Positions 31,819 through 39,931 of a stretch of 64,000 nt of DNA are shown in pieces. The DNA is taken from positions 5,565,001-5,629,000 of the forward strand of contig NZ_CP108370.1 in assembly GCF_035953295.1 (NCBI RefSeq), read 5' to 3'. The position numbers and the translations under genes are program-made. This DNA comes from Streptomyces sp. NBC_01335 (lineage in GTDB: Bacteria > Actinomycetota > Actinomycetes > Streptomycetales > Streptomycetaceae). The number at the start of each line of letters is the position of its first letter. The stretch's first letter is position 1. The notes below the pieces were generated by a model. It ran no database searches, was not told where the DNA came from, and saw only the letters and a program-made list of their open reading frames with translations.

Positions 31819-33068
31819 GCTGCCTTGCCTTCCGGCCGTTCCATGAGGTGGCCGTTCTCGAAGCGGGCGCCGGCCCGGACGAGGGCGACGAGGTGGGGTG
31901 CGGTGACCGCTCGCCAGCGGGCTTGGGCGGATTCCACGAGCTTGAAGACCATCGCGAGGGCGGCGGCCGGGCTGCCGGCACCGCGGGTGACCTTGGTCCG
32001 AAGCTTCACCGTGCTGAACGTCGACTCGATCGGATTCGTCGTGCGCAGATGCACCCAATGTTCGGCGGGGAAGTCGTAGAACGCCAGCAGCTCGTCGACC
32101 TCGCCGGTGATCTTCTTGGTGGCCTTGGGCCACTTCGCGCCGTACGCCTTCTCGAACGCGGTGACTGCCTTCTCCGCGTGCGCGCGGTCCTCGGCGTTGT
32201 AGATCTCCTGCAGGGCCGCCCGTGCTCCGGGCTGCGCGGACTTCGGCAGCGCGTTCATGACGTTCCGCGTCTTGTGAACCCAGCACCTCTGGTGCCTGGC
32301 CTGCGGAAACACCTCCGCCAGGGCCCGCCACAATCCCATCGCGCCGTCACCGACGACGAGCATCGGATCCGTCATCCCGCGGCGACGGCAGTCCCGCAGC
32401 AGGTCCGCCCAAGACTCGGTGGACTCACGCAGGCCCTCGGCGATCGCGATCAACTCCTTGGTGCCGTCCACCCGCACGCCCATCAGGACCAACAGGCACG
32501 AATGCGTCTGCGAGAGCCGGACCTTGGGATGGACACCGTCGGCCCACACGTAGACGTAGTCGGATTCAGCCAGGTCACGGCGCTGGAACTCCGCGTGGTC
32601 GGCGGTCCACTGCTTCGTCAGCCGAGTCACCGTGGCCGGCGACAGCCCAGCCGAGGAGCCCAGGAACTGCTCCATCGCGGGCACGAAGTCACCCGAGGAC
32701 AGGCCGTGCAGATAGAGCAGCGGCAGCACCTCGCTGACCTTCGGGGACTTCCGGCACCACGGCGCGAGGATCTTCGAGGAGAACCGCTTGCGCTCGCCGG
32801 TCTCCTCGTCGACCCGCTTGTCGTTCACGCGCGGGACGGCAACCTCGACCCGCCCTGCGGCCGTCGTCACCATCCGCGGCCGGTGCCGGCCGTTGCGGAC
32901 CACCAGCCGACGGCCGGCACCGTCACGCTGCCCGGCCAGCTCGGCTATGTACTGATCCACCTCCGCCTCCAAGGCGGCGGCCAGCATCCGCCGGGCACCC
33001 TCCCGGACGATCTCGTCGATCAGAGAACCGGCCTCGGTGGTGCCGTCCTCGTTGACTACGCTGAGCAT
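31815..33068 (-). CDS. IS256-family transposase
   Basis: 417 aa, apparently full length. The DDE motif of the family is visible: first Asp in YVWADGVHPKVR, second in LVVGDGAMGLWRAL, Glu in TTNPIESTFSTVKLRTKVT. The N terminus EAEVDQYIAEL and the motif RNGRHRPR are typical. No frameshift or stop is seen, so it may be active. The ATG opens MLSVVNEDG. Confidence 0.96.
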   Translation of the reverse strand: MLSVVNEDGTTEAGSLIDEIVREGARRMLAAALEAEVDQYIAELAGQRDGAGRRLVVRNGRHRPRMVTTAAGRVEVAVPRVNDKRVDEETGERKRFSSKILAPWCRKSPKVSEVLPLLYLHGLSSGDFVPAMEQFLGSSAGLSPATVTRLTKQWTADHAEFQRRDLAESDYVYVWADGVHPKVRLSQTHSCLLVLMGVRVDGTKELIAIAEGLRESTESWADLLRDCRRRGMTDPMLVVGDGAMGLWRALAEVFPQARHQRCWVHKTRNVMNALPKSAQPGARAALQEIYNAEDRAHAEKAVTAFEKAYGAKWPKATKKITGEVDELLAFYDFPAEHWVHLRTTNPIESTFSTVKLRTKVTRGAGSPAAALAMVFKLVESAQARWRAVTAPHLVALVRAGARFENGHLMERPEGKAA

Positions 33069-33258
33069 GGGCGTGCCTTCCCAACCGACGGTGCAACGTC
33101 GGTCTACTCGGTGACCTATCGATCACTCGGGAAGGTACGCCCTTTCACGTTCCAACCCGAGGCCGATCCACAGGTCCTGAGCATTGCTCCCACGCGGTGA
33201 GGCGGTGGCTGATGCGGAGGCGGCGGGGCCCCGGGTGAGTAGAGAGGAAGGGAAATCC

Positions 33259-33753
33259 GTGGAGCAGAGCGACGGCATCGAACTGCCCGCCCCCGCCCGG
33301 CGGGTGGGCGCCACCGTCCTGGTACGCGACCACACCGGGGCCGTACTTCTGGTCAGGGCCCCACGTGAGCGTGAGTGGCGCCTGCCCGGTGGTGTGGCGT
33401 ACGAGGGGGAGACCGTCGCCGGGGCGGCCACCCGCGACCTGGCCGAAGTGACCGGGCTGGTGCGGAACTTGGTTCTCTTCGCGGCGCTCGACCTGATCCC
33501 GGCTCCCCGGAGAGGCCGCTCCGTGAACGGCTTCGACGTCGTCGGCGACGGGGGCACGCTGAGCGCCGAGGAGGCCGCCCGCGTCGCCGTTCCCGAGGGC
33601 GCGGAAGACCGGGTCGCCGAAGTGCGTTGGGTGCCGCTGGACCAGGTGGACCTTGTCGCGGCGGGTCTTGTGGCGCGGCGTATCCGTCAGGCCGTGGCCG
33701 CCTTCGAGCACGGGCAGCAGCCGCTGTTGCTGAACGGCCTGGTGGCCGTGTGA
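33259..33753 (+). CDS. NUDIX-fold protein with degenerate Nudix box
   Basis: 164 aa from GTG (VEQSDGIEL), with AGGAAGGG upstream. The fold is recognisable: VGATVLVRDHTGAVLLVRA and WRLPGGVAYEGETVAGAA. The box continues RDLAEVTGL where the consensus is REUXEEXGU, so one metal-binding Glu has become Asp and another Val. Activity may be weak or lost. The C-terminal half (NGFDVVGDGGTLSAEEAARV, RWVPLDQVDL) is family-like. The IS256 element ends 70 bases upstream and may have replaced its promoter. Confidence 0.75.
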   Translation: MEQSDGIELPAPARRVGATVLVRDHTGAVLLVRAPREREWRLPGGVAYEGETVAGAATRDLAEVTGLVRNLVLFAALDLIPAPRRGRSVNGFDVVGDGGTLSAEEAARVAVPEGAEDRVAEVRWVPLDQVDLVAAGLVARRIRQAVAAFEHGQQPLLLNGLVAV

Positions 33754-33984
33754 CCCCCTGGGGGCCGCGTCCCGGTAACCCCGACCGACTCCTCTCGGAG
33801 CCGTAGCTCCGGAGTTGTAGCCCGGAGCCGTATTCCCCGTAAAGCCCCGTCCGCCGGTCCCGAACCCCCCAGGGCCGGGCGGGCGGCCCGCCCCGCTGCG
33901 CCTGGTCCCCGCAGTGCGGGTGTGAGCCCCGCTCGGCCCTCCCTCGAGGTTGGGCGGGGCTCCTTTCCTGTCCACGACACTTCC

Positions 33985-34503
33985 GTGAGGCTTCTCGTGC
34001 TGCAATGCACCGCTGTGCGCCGTATCCCCGAGATCGAAGCGCTGGTCGCTCTGGCCACCATGGAGAGGGCGCCCGAGCATCCGGTCGACCACCTTTTCCT
34101 ACTCGATGAGTACACGCTCTGCGAACTGGGTGAGCACGGCGAAGACATCGAGCATGCCGCTTTCATCGGGGGTGCGGAGGACGGCTCGGACATCGACCTC
34201 TGGATGTACTGGGACGACGGTCTCCCGGCCCGGTTCGCGGAGTCCCGCTCGTGCCGGGCCGTCACGTGGCTGATCAGCCGGCCCGACAGGGCGGACCGGT
34301 GCACTCTGCCCCCGGGGCACCCGCCGGGTCATTCCTGGGACGTGACGGACCCGCTCGGCGACCTGTTGGACGAGGAGGCCGCCCGCCGCGCCGTCAGCCC
34401 CCTCCTGGACGAGCGCGTGGACGAGCACATGGACGAGCACGTGGACGAGCACGTGGACGAGCACGTGGACGAGCGCGTGGACGACCAGGGCGACACGCCA
34501 TGA
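33985..34503 (+). CDS. hypothetical protein with C-X6-H-X3-H-X-W motif and Asp-Glu-His-Val repeat tail
   Basis: 172 aa from GTG (MRLLVLQC). No known family is recognised. The central part has SDIDLWMYWDDG, and near residue 110 a likely metal motif CTLPPGHPPGHSW. The last ~30 residues are six four-residue repeats of the type DEHV, from a 12-bp DNA repeat. The next gene starts inside its stop (ATGA) and is a paralogue with the same two motifs, so the two form a coupled pair. The function is unknown. Confidence 0.6.
   Translation: MRLLVLQCTAVRRIPEIEALVALATMERAPEHPVDHLFLLDEYTLCELGEHGEDIEHAAFIGGAEDGSDIDLWMYWDDGLPARFAESRSCRAVTWLISRPDRADRCTLPPGHPPGHSWDVTDPLGDLLDEEAARRAVSPLLDERVDEHMDEHVDEHVDEHVDERVDDQGDTP
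34408..34479 (+). repeat. 12-bp tandem repeat, six copies
   Basis: Six copies of GACGAGCACGTG (with GCG or ATG variants) encode the acidic/His C-terminal tail of the upstream gene of the pair. The tail could bind metal through its histidines. Copy number is likely variable. Confidence 0.9.
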
Positions 34504-34840
34504 CGGACGCGCTGTACTTCCACTGCAACGACGCCCGTCGCGCGCCCTGGGCGGACCTGGCCGACCACCACATGCTGACCGACGTGTCCCGCGCGGTGAC
34601 CTGCGAGCTCGCACAGAACCACGGCGGTGACCACGCCGACCACCTCGACTACCTCGGGCTCGGGCACGGTGACATGTGGGCGTACTGGAACGGCCCCGGC
34701 GACCACGTCACGTACGCGGCCGTCCACCGTGCGGAGTGGCCGACCGCACGCTCCCCGCGATTCACCAGGATTCCTGCCATCTGTACGCCGGTCATCCGCC
34801 GGGGCACTCGTGGGACTTCGTGGACATGCTCCACGATTAG
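34500..34840 (+). pseudogene. paralogue of the preceding gene, frameshifted
   Basis: The frame starting MTDALYFHCND reads well through GHGDMWAYWNG and AAVHRAEWPTAR. It then loses its pattern, while the next frame resumes with SCHLYAGHPPGHSWDFVDML and a stop at 34838-34840. This second piece carries the same C-X6-H-X3-H-X-W motif as the upstream paralogue. One missing base near 34766-34770 explains the break. The unshifted frame runs on into the opposite-strand arsI, which is not credible. The intact protein would be about 113 aa. Confidence 0.75.
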
Positions 34841-34864
34841 GTGGTGTCCCGGGGGCCGTCGGGC

Positions 34865-35362
34865 TCACTCGCCGCAGCCGCACCCCGCAGCCCCAGCCCC
34901 AGCCGCCGCCGTGGTCGCGGCTTCGACCGACTCCGGCCGGTCCGCGCAGCAGGCGTCCCCGCCGAGCGTGAGCGCGGGGCTCTTGCCGAGTCGGTCGGCG
35001 TCGGCCTTGACGGTGTAGACCTCCCAGGGCTCCTTGCCGGGGCCGTGGACCCACACCTTGTCCTGGAGCGCGTAGCAGCAGGAGGTGTCGTTCTCCTCGA
35101 AGGTCGCGAGCCCGGCGTCCTTGAGGCGGGTGGTGGCGGCGGTGACCTCGTCGGTGCTGTCGACTTCCACGCCGAGGTGGTCGAGGCGGGTCTCCTGGCC
35201 GGGTTCGCCCTCGATGAGGACGAGCTTGAGCGGCGGGGTGGTGATCGCGAAGTTCGCGTAACCGGGGCGCCGCTTGGCCGGCTCGGTGCCGAACAGCTTC
35301 GAGTAGAAGACGACGGACGCTTCGAGATCGGCGACGTTGAGCGCGAGCTGGACACGGGACAT
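34865..35362 (-). CDS. arsI: ArsI/CadI family heavy-metal resistance metalloenzyme
   Basis: 165 aa. ArsI is an Fe(II) extradiol-dioxygenase-like C-As lyase that demethylates trivalent organoarsenicals; CadI is a cadmium-induced relative. The VOC fold is clear (VQLALNVADLEASVVFYSKL). Candidate metal ligands are His ~62 in RLDHLGVEV and Glu ~114 in EPWEVYTV. A vicinal Cys pair (~95-96, TSCCYALQDKVWV) would bind arsenic. The C terminus has CCA and CGCGE. It is divergent from arsR, which should repress it. Confidence 0.9.
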   Translation of the reverse strand: MSRVQLALNVADLEASVVFYSKLFGTEPAKRRPGYANFAITTPPLKLVLIEGEPGQETRLDHLGVEVDSTDEVTAATTRLKDAGLATFEENDTSCCYALQDKVWVHGPGKEPWEVYTVKADADRLGKSPALTLGGDACCADRPESVEAATTAAAGAGAAGCGCGE

Positions 35363-35399
35363 GACGTACTCCTCGATCAGGCTGTATCGATGTCTGTCT

Positions 35400-35436
35400 A
35401 TTCAAGGTTGCGCCCTGAATCGAGAAACGTCAATAT
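35400..35436. promoter_or_regulatory. arsR operator/promoter
   Basis: An imperfect inverted repeat, ATTCAAGG / CCCTGAAT (35400-35407 and 35413-35420), lies in the 80 bases between arsI and arsR. It overlaps a possible -35 (TTGCGC, 35408-35413), with CAATAT as -10 after 17 bases. That would place transcription starts near the ATG, making arsR leaderless. The operator role is inferred from position. Confidence 0.55.
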
Positions 35437-35442
35437 AGAAGC

Positions 35443-35892
35443 ATGTCGAAACAAGAGCTCGTGGTGCTCGACCAGGACGGTGCCGGACGTGCCGGGGGAT
35501 GCTGCCCCGGTCTGCTGACCACCCCGCTGGACGAGGAGCGGTCGCAGGCGCTGGCGAAGGTGTTCAAGGCGCTGGGGGACCCGGTGCGGCTGCGGCTGCT
35601 GTCGATGATCGCCGCGCGGGCGGGCGGGGAGATCTGCGTGTGCGACCTGACCCCCGCCTTCGACCTGTCGCAGCCGACGATCTCCCATCACCTGAAGCTG
35701 CTGAAGCAGGCCGGGCTGATCGACTCCGAGCGGCGCGGCACGTGGGTGTACTACCGGTTGCTGCCCGAGACTACCGACCAGCTGGCCCAGGTCCTCTCCC
35801 GCCCCGACGCTCCTGCCGGGACACCGCTGCCCGTGTCACCCGTGTCGCCCGTGTCGCCCGTAACACCCGTATCCGCCGGGGCCGCTTCGTGA
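35443..35892 (+). CDS. arsR: ArsR-family arsenic-responsive repressor
   Basis: 149 aa. The winged helix has the metal-binding motif EICVCDL next to the recognition helix (LSQPTISHHLKLLKQAG). An extra Cys pair sits near the N terminus (GGCCPG), as in several actinobacterial ArsR proteins. The tail is an expanded Pro-Val-Ser repeat from five 9-bp units (35830-35874) that precedes the stop. The stop overlaps the acr3 start (GTGA). It represses its own operon and probably arsI until As(III) binds. Confidence 0.93.
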   Translation: MSKQELVVLDQDGAGRAGGCCPGLLTTPLDEERSQALAKVFKALGDPVRLRLLSMIAARAGGEICVCDLTPAFDLSQPTISHHLKLLKQAGLIDSERRGTWVYYRLLPETTDQLAQVLSRPDAPAGTPLPVSPVSPVSPVTPVSAGAAS

Positions 35893-37031
35893 GTACCGGT
35901 ACCAACGCGGGCACCGGCGCCGGGGCCACGGAGCTCGCGGCGCCGGTCGCCGGGCGGCTGTCGTTCCTGGACCGCTTCCTCGCCGTGTGGATTCTCGCCG
36001 CGATGGCCGCCGGCCTCGGACTGGGCCGCCTCGTACCGGGGTTGGGCGACGCGCTCGCCAAGGTGACCGTCACCGGGGTCTCGCTGCCGATCGCGCTCGG
36101 CCTGCTCGTGATGATGTACCCGGTCCTCGCGAAGGTCCGGTACGACCGCGTCTCCACCGTCACCCGCGACCGGCGCCTGCTCGTCCCGTCCCTGGTGCTG
36201 AACTGGGTGGTGGGCCCGGCGCTGATGTTCGCGCTCGCCTGGGTCTTCCTGCCCGACCTGCCCGAGTACCGCACCGGGCTGATCATCGTCGGCCTGGCCC
36301 GCTGCATCGCGATGGTCGTCATCTGGAACGACCTGGCCTGCGGCGACCGCGAGGCCGCCGCCGTCCTCGTCGCCCTCAACTCGGTGTTCCAGGTGCTCGC
36401 GTTCTCCGCGCTCGGCTGGTTCTACCTCAGCGTGCTGCCCGGCTGGCTCGGCCTGGAACAGACCGCCCTGGACGTGTCGGTGTGGGAGATCACCCGTTCC
36501 GTACTGATCTTCCTCGGCATCCCGCTGCTGGCCGGGTTCCTCACCCGGCGCCTGGGCGAGAAGGCCAAGGGGCGCACCTGGTACGAGACGAAGCTCGTCC
36601 CCCGGATCGGACCGTTCGCCCTGTACGGGCTGCTCTTCACCGTCGTCGTGCTCTTCGCCCTCCAGGGCGACGCCATCACCTCGAAGCCCCTGGACGTCGT
36701 CCGTATCGCGCTGCCGCTGCTGGTGTACTTCGCGGTGATGTGGGCCGGGTCCCTGGCCGCCGGCCGCGCGCTCGGACTCGGCTACCCGAAGGCGGCCACG
36801 CTGGCGTTCACCGCCGCGGGCAACAACTTCGAGCTCGCCATCGCGGTCGCCGTCGCCACTTTCGGCGCCACCTCCGGCCAGGCCCTCGCCGGAGTCGTCG
36901 GCCCCCTCATCGAGGTACCCGTCCTCATCGGCCTCGTCCACGTCGCCCTCGCCGTACGCCACCGCTTCCCCCGGTCCGCCGACACGGCAGCCGGACCCGT
37001 CACCGCTCCGGAAGGCTCCGCCCGTGTCTGA
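35889..37031 (+). CDS. acr3: ACR3-family arsenite efflux transporter
   Basis: 380 aa, about ten membrane helices. The conserved ACR3 segment GLARCIAMVVIWNDLACGD carries the essential Cys (~139). Other family marks are LPIALGLLVMMYPVLAKV and AAGNNFELAIAVAVATFG. It exports arsenite across the cytoplasmic membrane. The GTG start overlaps the arsR stop and its end overlaps arsC by 8 bases, so the three genes are one coupled operon. Confidence 0.95.
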   Translation: MSTGTNAGTGAGATELAAPVAGRLSFLDRFLAVWILAAMAAGLGLGRLVPGLGDALAKVTVTGVSLPIALGLLVMMYPVLAKVRYDRVSTVTRDRRLLVPSLVLNWVVGPALMFALAWVFLPDLPEYRTGLIIVGLARCIAMVVIWNDLACGDREAAAVLVALNSVFQVLAFSALGWFYLSVLPGWLGLEQTALDVSVWEITRSVLIFLGIPLLAGFLTRRLGEKAKGRTWYETKLVPRIGPFALYGLLFTVVVLFALQGDAITSKPLDVVRIALPLLVYFAVMWAGSLAAGRALGLGYPKAATLAFTAAGNNFELAIAVAVATFGATSGQALAGVVGPLIEVPVLIGLVHVALAVRHRFPRSADTAAGPVTAPEGSARV

Positions 37032-37536
37032 GTCCGTGTCCGTGTCCGAGTCCGAGCCCGTGTCTGTGTCCGAGCCGATGCCGGGGGCCAGGCCGTCCGT
37101 GCTGTTCGTGTGCGTCCACAACGCGGGCCGCTCCCAGATGGCCGCCGCCTGGCTCAGCCACCTCGCCGAAGGCCGGGTCGAGGTCCGGTCCGCCGGTTCC
37201 GCACCCGCCGACGCCGTGAACCCGGCCGCCGTACGCGCGATGGCGGAGGTCGGCATCGACCTGTCCGCCGAGACCCCGAAGGTGCTGACCGCCGACGCCG
37301 TACGGGCATCGGACGTGGTCATCACCATGGGCTGCGGCGACACCTGCCCCGTCTTCCCCGGCCGGACGTACCTCGACTGGAAGCTCGACGACCCCGCCGG
37401 CCGGGGCGTCGACGCGGTCCGCCCGATCCGCGACGAGATCGAACGCCGGGTACGCGGCCTGCTCGCCGAACTCCTGCCGGAGAACGCCGAGAGCGTTCAG
37501 AGCGCCGACAGCCCCCGGGGCCCCGGGAGCGCCTGA
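37024..37536 (+). CDS. arsC: arsenate reductase, low-molecular-weight phosphatase type
   Basis: 170 aa from GTG, or 152 aa from the ATG at 37078. The P-loop is VLFVCVHNAGRSQ. The redox Cys pair is in MGCGDTCPVFPG, and DWKLDDP is the conserved general-acid loop. This is the thioredoxin- or mycothiol-coupled class that makes arsenite for Acr3 to export. The N-terminal ~20 residues from the GTG are a Ser-Glu-Val repeat and overlap acr3, so the ATG could be the true start. Confidence 0.92.
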   Translation: MSESVSVSESEPVSVSEPMPGARPSVLFVCVHNAGRSQMAAAWLSHLAEGRVEVRSAGSAPADAVNPAAVRAMAEVGIDLSAETPKVLTADAVRASDVVITMGCGDTCPVFPGRTYLDWKLDDPAGRGVDAVRPIRDEIERRVRGLLAELLPENAESVQSADSPRGPGSA

Positions 37537-37537
37537 A

Positions 37538-38887
37538 TCAGTCGTCGCGCACGGGGCGCAGGGTCACCAGGTCGTCACCGTCGCAGTACGTGACCGGGCC
37601 GCCGACCCCCTTGCCGACCTTCGGGAACGCCCGGCAGTCCGATGTCCCCTTCCAGAGGGTGTGCCCCTCGTGGTCCAGCAGGAGCAGCCGGCGCCCGTCC
37701 TGCCAGAAGCCGTGGGTGACCGACCGGGCCGCAGGGCTCAGCCCGTGGGGGCGGACCGGCTGGTCGCCGATCGGGTGCAGGAGCCGGTCCGGGCGGCCGG
37801 GTGCGCGGACGATCTCGTTGCTGGTGCCGTCGGTGAGCACGTACGCGCCCGGGGCCAGCCGCTGGGAGGGGCGCAGGGTGCCGAAGTGGGGATCGAGGTC
37901 CAGGGCGCCCTCGGCGTCCGGCAGTACCAGCCGGAAGCCGACGACCAGCGGAAGAGCGCGGTCCCAGCGGCACCCGGTGCGCGCGTCGCGCGGGGCCCGG
38001 GGCTGGTCCCAGACGAAGCTGTACCGCCAGCCGCGGTCCCCGTCCCCGGAGGTCACCCCGCTCGCGAGGACGGTGGCGCGGCAACTGCCCTCGGCCGGTG
38101 CGGTGACCATGATGACCCGGTCGCCGGTCACGAGGATGCGGTCGACGGTGCCGTCGGGCGGCCGCAGCCCCGTCTCCCAGGACACCCCGCCGTCCTCCGG
38201 GGCGACGGTGCCGACACGGTCGGGGGCGACCAGACGGAACCCGCAGCCGACACCGCTGAGGCCGTCGACGGTGCCGTGCGCGTCGACCCTGCAGGCCTCC
38301 ACGACCCGTACCGCCCCGGGGACCGTGCGCGTCCACCGGAGCGCACCCGACGAGGCGTCCCAGGCGGTCAGGAGGCAGGAATCAGGGTGGCAGACCGCCG
38401 TCAGCACCTCGAAGGCGTCCTCGAACAGGAACACCTGGCTGCCGGGCGGCAAGGCGTGCCGCCAGGTCACGAGCCCCCGCTCCGGGGCGAGACCGGCGAT
38501 CGCACTCGGCCCGCTGCGGTCGTCCCTGCCGCCGACGAGCACCACCCGGTCAGCACGGACGAACGCGGAGTGCGCCGTACCGGGTTGGTGCGAGGTCAAC
38601 GCGAACTCGGCCGGTAGAGCCAGCCGCCAGCCCGGGTTCTCCGCGCCCTCCAGGTTCTTCGCGCCCTCCAGGCGGACCAGCGTGCGGCCCTGGCCGAGCA
38701 ACCCCGCCCCGGGGGCGTTCAGCGCCCAGGCGCCATCGGAGTCCGGCCGCACCGGCAGCGGAAGACGTGAGAATTCCTCGGGCACCGAATCCCCGTCACC
38801 GAACATCGGCTCCGAAGGCGCGAAACAGCCCGCCGCCAGCAGCCCCACCACCACGGCCAGGAGCCCCCGCCGCCACCGATGCCTCAT
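37538..38887 (-). CDS. lipoprotein with PQQ-like beta-propeller repeats
   Basis: 449 aa. An N-terminal lipoprotein signal ends in the lipobox LLAAGC (Cys ~21). The body has repeated blades with Trp and Gly motifs (LVTWRHALPPGSQVFLF, GALRWTRTVPG, GVSWETGLRPP), typical of PQQ-binding-like propellers without a cofactor. It should sit on the outer face of the membrane. Its stop lies 1 base from the arsC stop on the other strand; no terminator fits between them. It is divergent from the Imm32-like gene. The role is unknown. Confidence 0.8.
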   Translation of the reverse strand: MRHRWRRGLLAVVVGLLAAGCFAPSEPMFGDGDSVPEEFSRLPLPVRPDSDGAWALNAPGAGLLGQGRTLVRLEGAKNLEGAENPGWRLALPAEFALTSHQPGTAHSAFVRADRVVLVGGRDDRSGPSAIAGLAPERGLVTWRHALPPGSQVFLFEDAFEVLTAVCHPDSCLLTAWDASSGALRWTRTVPGAVRVVEACRVDAHGTVDGLSGVGCGFRLVAPDRVGTVAPEDGGVSWETGLRPPDGTVDRILVTGDRVIMVTAPAEGSCRATVLASGVTSGDGDRGWRYSFVWDQPRAPRDARTGCRWDRALPLVVGFRLVLPDAEGALDLDPHFGTLRPSQRLAPGAYVLTDGTSNEIVRAPGRPDRLLHPIGDQPVRPHGLSPAARSVTHGFWQDGRRLLLLDHEGHTLWKGTSDCRAFPKVGKGVGGPVTYCDGDDLVTLRPVRDD

Positions 38888-39023
38888 CGCGCCCCTCCCC
38901 GGATCGGCCCTCACGCTGGACGAGTGGATCCGATGTGTGTGATCACGCCTCACGGCTTTGCTCGCCGATACGTAGGGTGAGTGATCTTTGCAGTCCCGTC
39001 CCGACCTTGCAGGAGCGACGCCC

Positions 39024-39428
39024 ATGATTCTCGTGTCCGACCCCATCTTCGGCGAGGTGGAACTCACTGGTTCGGCGGTAGAACTGGCCCGCTTGGCAGG
39101 CGCGGTGGCCGAGGGCACGGGATTCATCAGCTCCACGTCTGCGACTGCGCTGGGCAGCGAGGCCCTGACGGGGGTCGAAGTCAGGGAGGCTCCCGGGCCT
39201 GGGGTGTTGATCCATCTCGACTCCCAGCGTCAGATCCTTGTGATCAGCGGCGATCCCGTCGCCAGGGCTCTCTTCGCGGGCAATCTCGATGCCATGGCCA
39301 CCGTCATGGCTGATGTGGACGGCGGCGGCCACCGCCACATCGACCACTTTCCCGGGCATCCCTACCTCGTTGAGGGTTCTGTGCCCTTGGTAGTCGGCAT
39401 CCCGGGTGAAGGTCCGCCCACTCTTTGA
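39024..39428 (+). CDS. Imm32-like immunity protein, orphan
   Basis: 134 aa starting MILVSDPIFGEVELTG. The small alpha/beta layout and the C-terminal pattern HRHIDHFPGHPYLVEGSVPL resemble the Imm32 family of predicted immunity proteins of polymorphic toxin systems. The assignment is from memory of the family and moderate. AGGAG precedes the ATG. No toxin gene adjoins it; a transposase remnant lies 29 bases downstream, so a partner may have been lost. Confidence 0.5.
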   Translation: MILVSDPIFGEVELTGSAVELARLAGAVAEGTGFISSTSATALGSEALTGVEVREAPGPGVLIHLDSQRQILVISGDPVARALFAGNLDAMATVMADVDGGGHRHIDHFPGHPYLVEGSVPLVVGIPGEGPPTL

Positions 39429-39457
39429 GCAAGACGGCGATCAATGGTCATAGGTGA

Positions 39458-39931
39458 TCAGTGAGCGGTGACCGGTGCGCCGATGGCATTGGTGTGCCAG
39501 ATGCCTGCGGCCATCGCCAGGATGCGTTGGGCGACGCGGATCGCGACGCCCTCGAAGGTCCGCCCGCCGTGTTGTTCAAGGTCGAGCTGCCCTTTGAGGG
39601 CGTCGTTGACCGACTCGATCAACTGGCGGACCTTCTTGAGCACCGGTTCGCCGTAGCGCTGCTTCTCGCGCTTGAGTGAGGGACGCAGCACCTCGATGCC
39701 GAGCTGGGCCAGGTCTTTCTCGAACGTCTTCGAGGCGAAGCCCTTGTCCGAGATCAGCAGGATACCCTCGCGGTCGGCGACCAGGTGGGCGTCGACCTCC
39801 AGCATCGCAGCCAGGACCTCGCGCCCGCCGATCTTCGGGTTGGCCAGCGCCCACATGATCGGCATGCCGGTCGGCATGCCGACCGGGCAGAGGCGCAGGC
39901 CCCAGAAGAATCGGGAGTGCGAGGCGACCGT
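39458..39931 (-). pseudogene. IS982-type transposase, C-terminal remnant
   Basis: About 157 codons of the C-terminal part remain, from SHSRFFWGLRL through LISDKGFASKTFEKDL to RQLIESVNDALKGQLDLEQH and the end. These are conserved IS982-family segments. The N-terminal half is absent: the frame ends exactly at the CTAG where the MITE-like hairpin begins, and nothing transposase-like follows beyond it. It cannot be active. Confidence 0.85.

Larger units (their letters stand above)
31311..33189 (-). mobile_element. IS256-family insertion sequence with accessory ORF
   Basis: The element holds an IS256-type transposase and a coupled second ORF. The ends show inverted repeats at 31311-31335 and 33165-33189, with 21 of 25 bases matching (left GAGCAATAGTCAAGAC). 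The inner 12 bases (GACYTGTGGATC) are the best conserved, so the true boundaries could be 31324 and 33176. I see no clear 8-9-bp target duplication, so the exact ends are uncertain. It separates the XRE gene from the NUDIX gene at 33259. Confidence 0.85.

Noticed and set aside
31311..33189. A target-site duplication flanking the IS256 element (CTGAGCA on both sides)
   Set aside because: CTGAGCA overlaps the near-palindromic end sequence GAGCAAT...; no symmetric pair of ends gives an exact 8-9-bp duplication.
34251..35018. 255-codon plus-strand frame through the arsI region
   Set aside because: Only 34500 to about 34770 is gene-like; the rest is the antisense of arsI, reached because of the frameshift.
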